From the NCBI GenBank assembly GCA_034003625.1, contig JAVEYG010000009.1:61803-125802 (forward strand): a stretch of 64,000 nt of DNA, written 5' to 3'. The first letter of the stretch is position 1; every line of letters begins with the position of its first letter. Below the pieces are notes generated by a model that saw only the letters and a program-made list of their open reading frames with translations, ran no database searches and was not told where the DNA came from. The translations under genes and the position numbers were made by a program. This document shows positions 27,920 to 36,943 of the stretch, in pieces. The DNA is from GWE2-42-39 sp034003625 (GTDB taxonomy: Bacteria > Bacteroidota > Bacteroidia > Bacteroidales > Prolixibacteraceae).

Positions 27920-29491
27920 TTATTGCCATTCTTCGTGCTGTACCAATGCTTTATTTACATCAAGTTCAACCTGAGGAATTGGCCATATATTCATTTTGGG
28001 TTCTATGAAAATCCGTAATCCCAGTTTAGGGTTATTTACATACTCATTGTTATTGTACCAATCGGTACGTTCTTTCAATTTTCCCCAACGCCTAAGATCA
28101 AGATAACGCCGTGCTTCAAATGCTGTTTCGACCCTACGTTCATGCATTATTATTTCCATTAATTTGTTTTTTGAAAGGCCTGCGCCTTCCACATTTTCCA
28201 CCTTAGGCATATTGGCTCTTGTCCTGATCATGTCAATTAATCCGATAACTTCAGTTTCACTATAGCTGCCAGCTTGAACTAATGCCTCGGCACGGTCGAG
28301 AATTACGTGGGCTAAGCGGAAAATATAAAAGTCCTGGTCACAATCTGTTTGATCCAGGGTAATATTGGGACCAAGTTCTTCTGTCCATTTACGCGTTGCA
28401 TAACCCGTCAGGGCCAATTGAGCCTCAGGGACTGTACTTGTATGCCATTGGGATCCCTTGCTGATTAATGTAGTATTGAACCGGACATCTCTGTTGGTTA
28501 TCTCAAGATTCGTATTATACAGTGGCGATTCTGTTATTGAGAGCCCATCGGTACAATAAAATTCATCTGCTAAATTTTTTAACGGGTGATGATTATCGGG
28601 GACACGGGACGTTCCTTGTTTATACCATCCAAAAGTAGAACCATATCCTCCCAAGCCTCTTTTAAAACAAGCAGAAAATATAATTTCTTTGCATTGTTCA
28701 TTTTCTTTGGAGAAAAGAGTGGCATAATCCGGGAAAAGTTCATAATAATTCATATCCAGTACTTTCTTTGCATATATTGCTGCCTCGGAATATTGATGGT
28801 CGTTGAGATAAATATCTGCCAACAGAGCATAAGCAGCCCCTTTGGTTGCCCTTCCCCATTCCGATGGGGCCAATTCCCCGGGAGCAGGTAGGTCTTCAGC
28901 ACAAGTTTTAAGATCGTTGGTAATTGTTTCGACTATTTCGCTTCTGGAGTTTTTGGGCACATTTGCCTCAGATAATTTTTGAGTTTCTGTAATTAAAGGT
29001 ACATCCCTGTATAGAATTTCCAGATACTTGTAATACATAGCCCTGAGAAATTTTGCCTCGGCAATGTAGCGGGCCCTTTTCTCTGGAGCCAATTCTGTTT
29101 CACTTACTTCTGAAATATTGCTTAACAAGTAATTACAACGGGCAACTCCTTTGTAACATGCTTTCCAGACCCCATCAACGATCTTCCCTGACACCTGATA
29201 ATTTCCTAAGGGAAGCTCACCACCGGCCATGTATGACCATGTCATATATCCGTTGTCGGAAGCAAAATCAAGTCCCGGCAATCCGGCAGTTCCGGTATTC
29301 GTCGTTTTGAATAAATCAGTGGATTGTAATACGGCATAACATCCCGTAATAGCCAACTTTACGTCACTTTCAGAACCCCAGAACACTTCTTCCACCAGAT
29401 CGTTTGGAGAAACCGTGTTTAGGAATTCATCGGTACACCCTGCAATAAGGAAAGTGGCCAAGGTTATAAAACTCAATACTATATTTTTCAT
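27920..29491 (-). CDS. SusD/RagB-family outer-membrane lipoprotein (locus 1)
   Basis: This 523-residue surface lipoprotein has the lipobox FLIAGC (Cys19) and the usual SusD features. DEFLNTVSPNDLVEEVFW follows the lipobox, TPR-like helices include RYIAEAKFLRAMYYKYLEI, and the C-terminal region has HERRVETAFEARRYLDLRRWG and WPIPQVELDVN. SusD proteins cap a SusC barrel and capture glycans before import. The partner susC gene ends 16 bp upstream. No glycoside hydrolase is encoded in this locus, so the ligand is unknown. Confidence 0.93.
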   Translation of the reverse strand: MKNIVLSFITLATFLIAGCTDEFLNTVSPNDLVEEVFWGSESDVKLAITGCYAVLQSTDLFKTTNTGTAGLPGLDFASDNGYMTWSYMAGGELPLGNYQVSGKIVDGVWKACYKGVARCNYLLSNISEVSETELAPEKRARYIAEAKFLRAMYYKYLEILYRDVPLITETQKLSEANVPKNSRSEIVETITNDLKTCAEDLPAPGELAPSEWGRATKGAAYALLADIYLNDHQYSEAAIYAKKVLDMNYYELFPDYATLFSKENEQCKEIIFSACFKRGLGGYGSTFGWYKQGTSRVPDNHHPLKNLADEFYCTDGLSITESPLYNTNLEITNRDVRFNTTLISKGSQWHTSTVPEAQLALTGYATRKWTEELGPNITLDQTDCDQDFYIFRLAHVILDRAEALVQAGSYSETEVIGLIDMIRTRANMPKVENVEGAGLSKNKLMEIIMHERRVETAFEARRYLDLRRWGKLKERTDWYNNNEYVNNPKLGLRIFIEPKMNIWPIPQVELDVNKALVQHEEWQ

Positions 29492-29507
29492 AGTTGCTCT
29501 TTTTAGT

Positions 29508-32500
29508 TTATAAGTTAATGTTAAAACCTATGGAATACACCTTGCACTGTGGATAGATGCTGCTACGCTCGTCAGAAGATATTTTTTCAGGGTCAAAATC
29601 CTTTATCTTACTAAAAGTCAATAGGTTATTTCCTGAAAAATAGATCCTTATTTTTTCAACACCAATTTTATTTGTCAGCGTTTTTGGAAAGGTATAACCC
29701 AATTCTATGTTTTTTAACCGGAGGTATGATGCATCCTTAATCCACCGGGTTGAGATTTTGTTATTATTGGTTTCATTTCCAAACCGGGGAAATGCCGCAT
29801 CCGGATTTTCTGATGTCCAGTAATCCAATACTGTTTTTGTATAATTGCCTGCAATCTCGTTATTATACCAGAAGAACCTGTCGATACCGGATATGCCCTG
29901 GAAGAAACAATATAAATCAAACCCGTGATAATTTCCTCCAAAATTGAAAGAATACGTTAATTTAGGGAATTCATTTCCTATAATTGTCTTATCGTAGGTT
30001 TCATCAATTTTACCATCAGGCACGCCTTCTGCCCCACTTATATCCCTGTATTTGACATCCCCCGGCTTAATTGTTCCCCACGATTGTTTCGGAGAGGCTG
30101 TGATTTCTTCTTCATTTTGAAAATAACCTTCGGCAATCAAACCGTAGAACGAATCGATTGGATGACCTTCCAAATTAATATTGCGCCCACTGTTTGATGT
30201 CCATGAAGTTAGTCCCGAAATATCCATTATTTCATTTTTAATGGCTGAAAGGTTTACGCCAACAAAATAGTTTAACCTGTTGATATTGCCGTTATATTTC
30301 AGGTCCATTTCTACTCCCCTGTTCCTTACTTCGGCAATATTTTGATAGGGCGCACTTAAATTACCAAGAGTTATGGGGATAGGAAGTTTAACTAAAATGT
30401 CACTGGAAGTTTTGTCAAACCAATCAGCGACAAGTTGAAGTTTATTGTTAAAAAAATTCATATCGCAACCAATATCTGTAATGGTTGTCTTTTCCCATTT
30501 TATTTCGCTGTTTGCCAATGATGTTATAGCAGCGCCGGCGGCAAGTTCTTCTCCTATCACATAATTTTGCCCTAATCCAATGCTTTGTGAATATGCATAA
30601 TTCCCTATTTCCTGATTTCCTAATTGTCCCCAACTTGCCCTGAGTTTTAGAAAGGACAATACGTTTGATGTTTTCAGAAAATTTTCGTTGCTTATGATCC
30701 ATGCCCCTGAGAATGATGGGAACAACCCATATTTGTTTTCTTCAGGCATTCGGGAAGAGCCGTCGTGACGGACGTTCATCTCAAACATATATTTGTCACG
30801 GTAGTTGTAATTCACCCGTCCAAAGAAGGATTGCAACACGACTTCGTTGGCATTGCCGTCAACATCTTTCTCATCCACTCCTGCACCCAGTTCATGCAAG
30901 TCGTTACTGGGCGAATTTTTCACTGATGCCCACATATAATCGTATCTGTAATATTGTGCCGATTGCCCCAAGAGAAAAGCAAATTTATGATCTGAAGCAT
31001 TGAGATTGTAGGTGAATAGGTTGTCTATCAGGTATTTGCGGTCTGTCCCATTGCTGTTTTCCAATTTGTTCTGTGTGTTTTGAGACAAGATTGTCCCATC
31101 CGGGTAGTATAATGTTTCGGTGGGTGTGAACTTTGTTTTGTTGGATGCATTATATACCCCAGCCAGGTTTACCCGATAATTAAAATTTTTAAATAGTGAG
31201 ATGTCCGCAAAAACCTTTCCCTGGAAAAAATATCTGTCGGTGAAGTTTTCCCCTTTCTGCGACAAATAAACAGGATTACTGTATGCCGATCCGGTTTCGC
31301 CATATACACCGTTTACAACGCCCCAATGCCCATTTTTATATTTGACCGGAACCAAAGGGTTAGAACTTCTTCGCATGGTATATATCACGGAAGAAGTACC
31401 TCCGTCCGTTGCATCCACTGTTTCATTTATTCTACGGTAATGGCCTGACACATCTAATCCGAGTTTTATCCATTTTGTGGCTTGTACATCAATATTGGAA
31501 CGAAAACTATAACGCTTTGTGTCAGTTCCAAGCAAAATACCAGTTTGGTCGAAATATTCACCTGAAAACATGTATTTGACTTCCTGGCTACCTCCACTAA
31601 CCGACAGATGGGTTGTGTTCATGGGTGCAATACGGTACATCTCGTCTTGCCAGTTTGTATTGGCAAACCGGTCAGGATCTGACCCGTCCTTCATGGTCTG
31701 GATCATTTCTTCCGTGTATAGGTCTGGCTGGCCCTTGGTTGCCCTGTCCATATTGATGATTTTGGCATAGTCCCAGCTATCAACCATATCAGGGACCACA
31801 AGTACCTGTTGTAAACTAAAATTTTGTTTTACCGAAAAAACAGGTTTCCTGACAGCGCCTCTTTTGGTCGTTATTAGAATAACTCCGTTGGCCGCCCTTA
31901 CTCCATAAATTGCAGCTGAGGCAGCATCTTTTAATACACTTACACTTTCTATATCAGATGAAGGGATCTGGGTTAGGGAACTTTCAACGCCATCAACTAT
32001 AATAAGTGGATTCCTTCCCGAGTTAAATGTCCCTACTCCTCGTATCTTAATATCAGGATTATCGTCACCTGGTTGGGTCTCGAAATTACTTACAGTAACC
32101 CCTGACATTTGCCCCTGAAGCAGGGTTGCAGTATTTGCAGCAGGACGTGTTTCGAGTTTGCTGAAATTAACAGAAGCTGTTGCCCCGGTCAGATTTGCCT
32201 TTTTAACTGTACCATAACCCACTGCAACCACCTCATCAATACCAAAGGTTTCTTCTTCAAGTTGAGCATTGACTGAAGATTTTCCGGCTATTAAAATCTC
32301 TTTTGTTCTCATCCCCACAAACGAAAACACCAGCATTGCATCACCGGGGACATTTGCAAGTGTATATTTTCCGTCAAAATCGGTAATGGTACCTGTAGTG
32401 GTACCTTCCACCACTACTGATACGCCGGGAAGCGGCGCACCAGACGAATCGGTGACTTTCCCGGAAACCGTTTTTTGCTGTTGCGAATTGCTTTCATTCA

Positions 32501-32864
32501 GGGTTGATTTTAGCAAAACAACCTGACGGTCGGCAATTTTGTAAACCACGTCAGTCCCCCGGAACAGGTTGTCGAGCACTTCTTCTATCGACTTGTCACG
32601 CAGGTCTACATTCACTTTCCGGCTGACACCAATATCCTCGTTGGTATAAAGGAAATAGAAATCGCTCTGATCCTCGATTGTCCGGAGAACCTCCCTGATC
32701 GTTGCATTTTGCATCGATACATTCAGCTTGGTTTGCTGTGAGTAAACACTCGCACTTAAATGCATGATTGACAGCAGTAAGATAAAAAAGGTCAGTTTCA
32801 TAATTCGCAACCATTTTTGGAATGGGGATATAAGTCCCCAATCGTTAAACCACTTTTTTTTCAT
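29508..32864 (-). CDS. SusC/RagA-family TonB-dependent transducer (locus 1)
   Basis: The ATG at 32864 (MKKKWFNDWGLISPFQKW) is preferred over a longer frame because the signal sequence follows closely. The 1118-residue protein has an STN secretin/TonB domain (about residues 55-105, NATIREVLRTIEDQSDFYF). A carboxypeptidase-regulatory domain comes next (VSGKVTDSSGAPLPGVSV), then a SusC plug with VAVGYGTVKKANLTG and IIVDGVES, and a 22-strand-type barrel ending IGFNINL. The STN domain lets an occupied receptor signal to the FecR protein encoded upstream, which then frees the ECF sigma factor to induce the operon. The substrate is unknown. Confidence 0.94.
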   Translation of the reverse strand: MKKKWFNDWGLISPFQKWLRIMKLTFFILLLSIMHLSASVYSQQTKLNVSMQNATIREVLRTIEDQSDFYFLYTNEDIGVSRKVNVDLRDKSIEEVLDNLFRGTDVVYKIADRQVVLLKSTLNESNSQQQKTVSGKVTDSSGAPLPGVSVVVEGTTTGTITDFDGKYTLANVPGDAMLVFSFVGMRTKEILIAGKSSVNAQLEEETFGIDEVVAVGYGTVKKANLTGATASVNFSKLETRPAANTATLLQGQMSGVTVSNFETQPGDDNPDIKIRGVGTFNSGRNPLIIVDGVESSLTQIPSSDIESVSVLKDAASAAIYGVRAANGVILITTKRGAVRKPVFSVKQNFSLQQVLVVPDMVDSWDYAKIINMDRATKGQPDLYTEEMIQTMKDGSDPDRFANTNWQDEMYRIAPMNTTHLSVSGGSQEVKYMFSGEYFDQTGILLGTDTKRYSFRSNIDVQATKWIKLGLDVSGHYRRINETVDATDGGTSSVIYTMRRSSNPLVPVKYKNGHWGVVNGVYGETGSAYSNPVYLSQKGENFTDRYFFQGKVFADISLFKNFNYRVNLAGVYNASNKTKFTPTETLYYPDGTILSQNTQNKLENSNGTDRKYLIDNLFTYNLNASDHKFAFLLGQSAQYYRYDYMWASVKNSPSNDLHELGAGVDEKDVDGNANEVVLQSFFGRVNYNYRDKYMFEMNVRHDGSSRMPEENKYGLFPSFSGAWIISNENFLKTSNVLSFLKLRASWGQLGNQEIGNYAYSQSIGLGQNYVIGEELAAGAAITSLANSEIKWEKTTITDIGCDMNFFNNKLQLVADWFDKTSSDILVKLPIPITLGNLSAPYQNIAEVRNRGVEMDLKYNGNINRLNYFVGVNLSAIKNEIMDISGLTSWTSNSGRNINLEGHPIDSFYGLIAEGYFQNEEEITASPKQSWGTIKPGDVKYRDISGAEGVPDGKIDETYDKTIIGNEFPKLTYSFNFGGNYHGFDLYCFFQGISGIDRFFWYNNEIAGNYTKTVLDYWTSENPDAAFPRFGNETNNNKISTRWIKDASYLRLKNIELGYTFPKTLTNKIGVEKIRIYFSGNNLLTFSKIKDFDPEKISSDERSSIYPQCKVYSIGFNINL

Positions 32865-32946
32865 AAATTTGTATTTACAAAGGTTAAACTTAATCCCGCG
32901 CAAACGGGGTTATTGATCTTATTTCATGTTCACACCATGAATACCG

Positions 32947-32973
32947 AAGGAAAGTGTTAGCAGCGCTTTCCTT
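32947..32973 (-). terminator. Hairpin between fecR and susC (locus 1)
   Basis: AAGGAAAG (32947-32954) and CTTTCCTT (32966-32973) form a perfect 8-bp stem starting seven bases past the fecR stop on the minus strand. It lacks a long T run. A counterpart occupies the same place in locus 2, so it may partly separate the regulator and transporter transcripts. Confidence 0.55.
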
Positions 32974-32979
32974 CTTTCA

Positions 32980-33984
32980 TTATCGTCTGGTAATGAGAAC
33001 TCTATTTTCGTTTATTTCATACTGTATCGGCGTTGCCAGTGAAATTAACTGCAACATCTCTCTCAGGCTTTCCGTTTTAATGGTCATGTTGTACTGCTTC
33101 GTGAACGAACCGATTTCTTCGACATGGATCTTCACATCGTACCAACGTTCCATTTTTTTGACTAATTCCGGGAAACCGGCATCTTCCAACCGCAGGAGGT
33201 TTTCTTTCCACGAAGTGTATAAGCCGGTATTCACCTGCCGGACATTTATTTTTTGGGATGACAAACTGAAAATAGCCTGTTCTCCGGGATCAAGTTCAAT
33301 TTTCTTTTTTGCTGAAGATGTACAGGCCACAATTTTTCCTTCTTCTAAGGTGGCTGAAAATTCTTTGTCCTCGGGGTAAGCACACACATTGAACCGGGTT
33401 CCCAGCACTTCCACCTTCATTTCCCCGGCGTGGACGATGAAGGCTTGTTTCATGTTTTTCGCCACATCGAAAAACGCTTCGCCTTCTACAAATACATTTC
33501 GTTTTTCTGAATTAAAAACAATCGGGAAACGGAGCTTAGTTCCTGAATTCAGCCAGACTTTTGTCCCGTCGTAAAGGGTAACTTCCGACTTTTCGCCATA
33601 CGGGACTTTAATTTCGGTATAGGTTTCGGAGTAATTATTGCCCGGTTTTATAAGGAACAGACCGGCAGCCCCCAGTAAAAATGCCAGAATAAAAATGGCC
33701 GCATAGTTGGCCCACTGACGGGGAATTGGCACAAGTCTGCCCCTCCGGCTTTGGTTGATCCGCTGCCATAATTTATTCAGACGATATTCCGGTATTTCTT
33801 CTTCAAGGGGTTCCAGCGACAGGATAATTTGCCGGGCTTCTTCCATTGCCTGCTTTTTCCAGGGATGGTCTTCACGAAATTTTTTCCAGTAATTTTCCGA
33901 AGAAATATCCGGAGAGAGTACCGACTTTCTGAATGCATCATCCAGGACGAAGTCTTCCGGTTTAAAAAGTTGATCGTTCTTCAT
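32980..33984 (-). CDS. FecR-family anti-sigma factor (locus 1)
   Basis: This 334-residue single-pass inner-membrane protein has a cytoplasmic N-terminus (about 1-85) that would hold the sigma factor and a transmembrane helix near residues 90-108 (YAAIFILAFLLGAAGLFLI). A periplasmic FecR domain contains VTLYDGTKVWLNSGTKLRFP and FNVCAYPEDKEFSATLEEGK. A C-terminal DUF4974-type domain contains YNMTIKTESLREMLQLISL. It relays the state of the neighbouring SusC STN domain to the ECF sigma factor encoded 70 bp upstream. Confidence 0.93.
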   Translation of the reverse strand: MKNDQLFKPEDFVLDDAFRKSVLSPDISSENYWKKFREDHPWKKQAMEEARQIILSLEPLEEEIPEYRLNKLWQRINQSRRGRLVPIPRQWANYAAIFILAFLLGAAGLFLIKPGNNYSETYTEIKVPYGEKSEVTLYDGTKVWLNSGTKLRFPIVFNSEKRNVFVEGEAFFDVAKNMKQAFIVHAGEMKVEVLGTRFNVCAYPEDKEFSATLEEGKIVACTSSAKKKIELDPGEQAIFSLSSQKINVRQVNTGLYTSWKENLLRLEDAGFPELVKKMERWYDVKIHVEEIGSFTKQYNMTIKTESLREMLQLISLATPIQYEINENRVLITRR

Positions 33985-34054
33985 TTTTTCAGGTTTGCTT
34001 TCATATCAGAAAGGCAGCCCGATGAAAAACATCATCACGAAAACGGAACTTTTT

Positions 34055-34657
34055 TTAGAAATATCCTGAATGTTTCAGGATCAGCAGTAAAACAGGCAAA
34101 TTCCCATCGGGAGAATAAAATTCGCGCAATGATTTTATGGCCCTGTAAACAAGATTCCTGCAGGCTTCGGTCCCCATCCCGAGCAGTTCCGAGATTTCAC
34201 CGTAAGCCAGTTCTTTCTGAAATTTTAAATAAATGGCCTCTTTCTGCCTCGGGCTTAATTGCTGAACCGCTTCGTTTAAGCGTTTTAACCGGATGTCCCG
34301 GGTTTCTTCCGAAATGAATCCGGTTTCGGCTGAATAATGCACGTCAAAATTTGTTTCTGTTGACGGACCGTCGCTGTACCGCATTTCCCCTCTGAGTTGC
34401 CGGACTAATTTTCGCCGGAATGATTTTAACAGGTAAAACTGGATATTGGACGTTTCGCCGATGGTTTTCCGGTTCCGGATCAGGTCAACAAAGAGATCGT
34501 GTACCACATCTTCTATAATATCCCGGTTGCCTGTAAATTTTAATCCGTACCGGTAAAGAGATTTTGCATACCTGGAATAAATCAGCGAGAGAGAAGAATC
34601 ATCGCCCTCCCTGAAGTTGTTCCAGACTTCCCGATCGCTTTTTGGCGTGTGTCCCAT
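34055..34657 (-). CDS. ECF RNA polymerase sigma factor (locus 1)
   Basis: This 200-residue sigma-70-family protein has region 2 (SLIYSRYAKSLYRYGLKFTG, then IIEDVVHDLFVDLI) and region 4 (LSPRQKEAIYLKFQKELAYG, then EISELLGMGTEACRNLVYRA). This is the Bacteroidota class that pairs with FecR and SusC transducers. It should activate the susC-susD promoter on release from FecR. A TTG-N19-TAACTTTA promoter lies just upstream. The region between this gene and the ATPase gene at 34786 is a divergent promoter region. Confidence 0.93.
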   Translation of the reverse strand: MGHTPKSDREVWNNFREGDDSSLSLIYSRYAKSLYRYGLKFTGNRDIIEDVVHDLFVDLIRNRKTIGETSNIQFYLLKSFRRKLVRQLRGEMRYSDGPSTETNFDVHYSAETGFISEETRDIRLKRLNEAVQQLSPRQKEAIYLKFQKELAYGEISELLGMGTEACRNLVYRAIKSLREFYSPDGNLPVLLLILKHSGYF

Positions 34658-34681
34658 AAAAATCGAAGTTCAAAATCAGTT

Positions 34682-34711
34682 TAAAGTTAGGAAACCAGAA
34701 CAAAAGAACAA
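34682..34711 (-). promoter_or_regulatory. Promoter of the locus 1 sigma factor gene
   Basis: On the minus strand TTG (34711-34709), a 19-bp spacer and TAACTTTA (34689-34682) match the Bacteroidota consensus with one difference in the -7 box. The start of transcription would fall about 18 bases before the ATG. Confidence 0.5.
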
Positions 34712-34759
34712 CAAATTGTCAAAACAACAAAATGCAAGATGCATCTGCCATTTTTTTGT

Positions 34760-34767
34760 TATTTTTG
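34760..34767 (+). promoter_or_regulatory. -7 box of the ATPase gene promoter
   Basis: TATTTTTG matches TAnnTTTG exactly and would start transcription near 34774, twelve bases before the ATG at 34786. This supports that start over one at 34732. No clear TTG -33 element is at the expected distance. Confidence 0.45.
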
Positions 34768-34785
34768 CAAAAAGCATCTGACAGA

Positions 34786-35982
34786 ATGGAGAAATTATTT
34801 CAATTTTCAGCTTCAAGGATCAACATCGTTGACACATCATTCAAGCGGTATTTATGGAATGAACTCAATTGGAGCAACAGGCTAATTGCTATTACCGGGG
34901 CGAGGGGTGTCGGGAAAACAACCCTCCTGCTTCAGTATATAAGGGAAAATTTAAACGACAGGCCCGATGAAGTCATTTATGTAAACATGGATGATTTATA
35001 CTTTTCGAGAAACTCTCTTGTTGATTTCGCTGATGAATTTGTAAAAAAGGGAGGAAAATATCTGTTTCTGGACGAAGTCCATAAATATAGGAACTGGTCT
35101 CAGGAACTCAAAAATATCTATGATTATTTTCCGGCATTAAAAATTGTTATTACTGGTTCTTCAGCATTGGATATCCATAAAGGAAAAGCCGACTTGAGCC
35201 GACGGGCTATTGTTTATAAAATGCAGGGGCTGTCGTTTCGCGAGTTTATTGCGTTGAAATACAATTATCATCTGCCCATTCTTGAGTTGAATGATCTTTT
35301 AAACAATGCTCAAAAACGAATTCCTGGGATTCTGGATAAAATCAAACCGATAAAACTATTCGGGGAGTATCTGCAAACCGGATATTATCCCTTTTTCAAG
35401 GATGGTGAACCCGAATTCCAAATCCGGCTTAAACAAACTGTAAATCATTTGCTGGACAGCGACCTTCCTTCCGTTGAGAAAATTGATTTTAATGCCGTTT
35501 ATTATTTGCGAAAGTTAATCTCTATCCTTGCAGAAATTGTCCCCTACAAACCCAATATTGTTAAACTTAGCCAGCAGGTGGGCGTGAGCCGTGAAACACT
35601 TGTACGCTATCTGTATTTACTGGAAAAAGCCGATTTATTAATCCTTCTGCGAACAAGTACCTTCGGCATCAGTAAAATGAATAAACCCGAAAAGATCTAT
35701 TTAAAGAATCCGAATCTTGCTCATGCGTTGGCAGACAGCCAACCGAATCCGGGAACATTACGGGAAACCTTTTTCTTAAACCAGCTTCAGGTCCGTCATT
35801 CCGTTAACTGGTCGGACAAGGGTGATTTCCTGGTTGATAATAAATACACCTTTGAAATTGGCGGCAAAAATAAAACACGCAAACAAATTTCCGGGATTGA
35901 AAGCGCCTGGGTAGCCGCAGATGATATTGAGTATGCCTCACAAAATAAAATTCCATTGTGGTTATTTGGATTCTTGTATTGA
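34786..35982 (+). CDS. AAA-type ATPase with DUF4143-like C-terminus
   Basis: A 398-residue protein starting at the ATG at 34786; the in-frame ATG at 34732 lies upstream of a likely promoter. The Walker A motif GARGVGKTT is at residues 38-46 and the Walker B motif FLDEVHKY near 94-101, followed by the sensor-like IVITGSSALDI. The C-terminal part (about 190-398) contains a winged-helix segment (LSQQVGVSRETLVRYLYLLEKA) and a DUF4143-type nuclease-like fold (TFEIGGKNKTRKQI). These ATPases are widespread, often horizontally moved and poorly understood; a role in defence or DNA binding has been suggested. It interrupts two PUL-type loci and has no obvious partner. Confidence 0.85.
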   Translation: MEKLFQFSASRINIVDTSFKRYLWNELNWSNRLIAITGARGVGKTTLLLQYIRENLNDRPDEVIYVNMDDLYFSRNSLVDFADEFVKKGGKYLFLDEVHKYRNWSQELKNIYDYFPALKIVITGSSALDIHKGKADLSRRAIVYKMQGLSFREFIALKYNYHLPILELNDLLNNAQKRIPGILDKIKPIKLFGEYLQTGYYPFFKDGEPEFQIRLKQTVNHLLDSDLPSVEKIDFNAVYYLRKLISILAEIVPYKPNIVKLSQQVGVSRETLVRYLYLLEKADLLILLRTSTFGISKMNKPEKIYLKNPNLAHALADSQPNPGTLRETFFLNQLQVRHSVNWSDKGDFLVDNKYTFEIGGKNKTRKQISGIESAWVAADDIEYASQNKIPLWLFGFLY

Positions 35983-36018
35983 AGAAAGACAAACCATTTT
36001 CACGCAAAAAATATTTCG

Positions 36019-36930
36019 ATGAAAAAAAAGGACAACAAAGAAACTAAAATGCCATCCGACGCGAAGAAAGGAACTGTTCTGCGGGTTACAGAAAACGGAC
36101 CGCTTCTTGCATTTTTATTGGCGCAGATGCCATCCAGAAGCCGGACTAAAATCAAATCGTTGTTAGGCGCGAAAAAGGTACTGGTTGACGGGCAGGCAAT
36201 ATCGCAGTTCAACCATCCGCTTGTTCCCGGTCAGAAAGTGGAGATTAACAACGAAAAAATCCCGGCAGAAAAAAAGGCTATGGACTATGAAATGGTGTAT
36301 GAAGACCAGGATATAATTGTTATCGACAAACAAGCCGGCCTGCTTTCGATTGCCACAGAAAAAGAAAAGCGTGCCACGGCTTACAGCATGCTAAGCGACC
36401 ATGTGAAAAAACAGAATAACGCGAATAAAATATTTATTGTCCACCGCCTCGACCGCGAAACTTCAGGCTTGATGCTGTTCGCCAAAAGCGAAGCGGTAAA
36501 ACGTAAATTGCAGGATTCGTGGAACGATACAATTATCGACCGGAGTTATATTGCCGTTGTGGAAGGAACCGTTGAAAAGCAGAAGGGAGTGGTTGTTTCG
36601 TACCTTTTTGAGGACAAATCGTTCAAGATGCACTCGTCGCCCAACCCGGGGAGAGGACAACGGGCAGTTACGCATTATAGCTTGCTCAAAAAAAATAAAA
36701 AATATTCCTTGCTGAAAATTAATCTCGAAACCGGGCGAAAGAACCAAATCCGTATCCATGCGCAGGAAATGGGGCATAGCATTATTGGCGATAAAAAATA
36801 CGGGGCGCTTACGAATCCCATCCGGCGTTTGGGGCTTCATGCCCAACAACTTTCGTTTATTCATCCGGTAACCGGCCAAACACTGAATTTTGAGACAGCA
36901 GTCCCCGTGGCTTTTTCGCGGCTTTTTTGA
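36019..36930 (+). CDS. RluA-family RNA pseudouridine synthase
   Basis: This 303-residue enzyme converts selected uridines of rRNA or tRNA to pseudouridine. An N-terminal S4-like RNA-binding region (about 40-80, SRTKIKSLLGAKKVLVDGQ) precedes the catalytic domain. The signature HRLDRETSGL (142-151) includes catalytic Asp145. ETGRKNQIRIHAQEMGHSI and RLGLHAQQLSFIHP complete the family pattern. The protein starts 36 bp after the ATPase gene and may be on its transcript. Which RluA-type position it modifies cannot be decided. Confidence 0.92.
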   Translation: MKKKDNKETKMPSDAKKGTVLRVTENGPLLAFLLAQMPSRSRTKIKSLLGAKKVLVDGQAISQFNHPLVPGQKVEINNEKIPAEKKAMDYEMVYEDQDIIVIDKQAGLLSIATEKEKRATAYSMLSDHVKKQNNANKIFIVHRLDRETSGLMLFAKSEAVKRKLQDSWNDTIIDRSYIAVVEGTVEKQKGVVVSYLFEDKSFKMHSSPNPGRGQRAVTHYSLLKKNKKYSLLKINLETGRKNQIRIHAQEMGHSIIGDKKYGALTNPIRRLGLHAQQLSFIHPVTGQTLNFETAVPVAFSRLF

Positions 36931-36943
36931 ATAGATCGTGATC

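Noticed and set aside
32947..32973. A complete intrinsic terminator isolating fecR from susC
   Set aside because: The stem is good but the T run is poor, so full termination is not supported; I list it as a hairpin with possible partial effect.
34732..34785. Earlier start for the DUF4143-type ATPase
   Set aside because: A TATTTTTG promoter box lies inside that extension, and the extra residues (AIFLLFLQK) do not fit the family's N-terminus.
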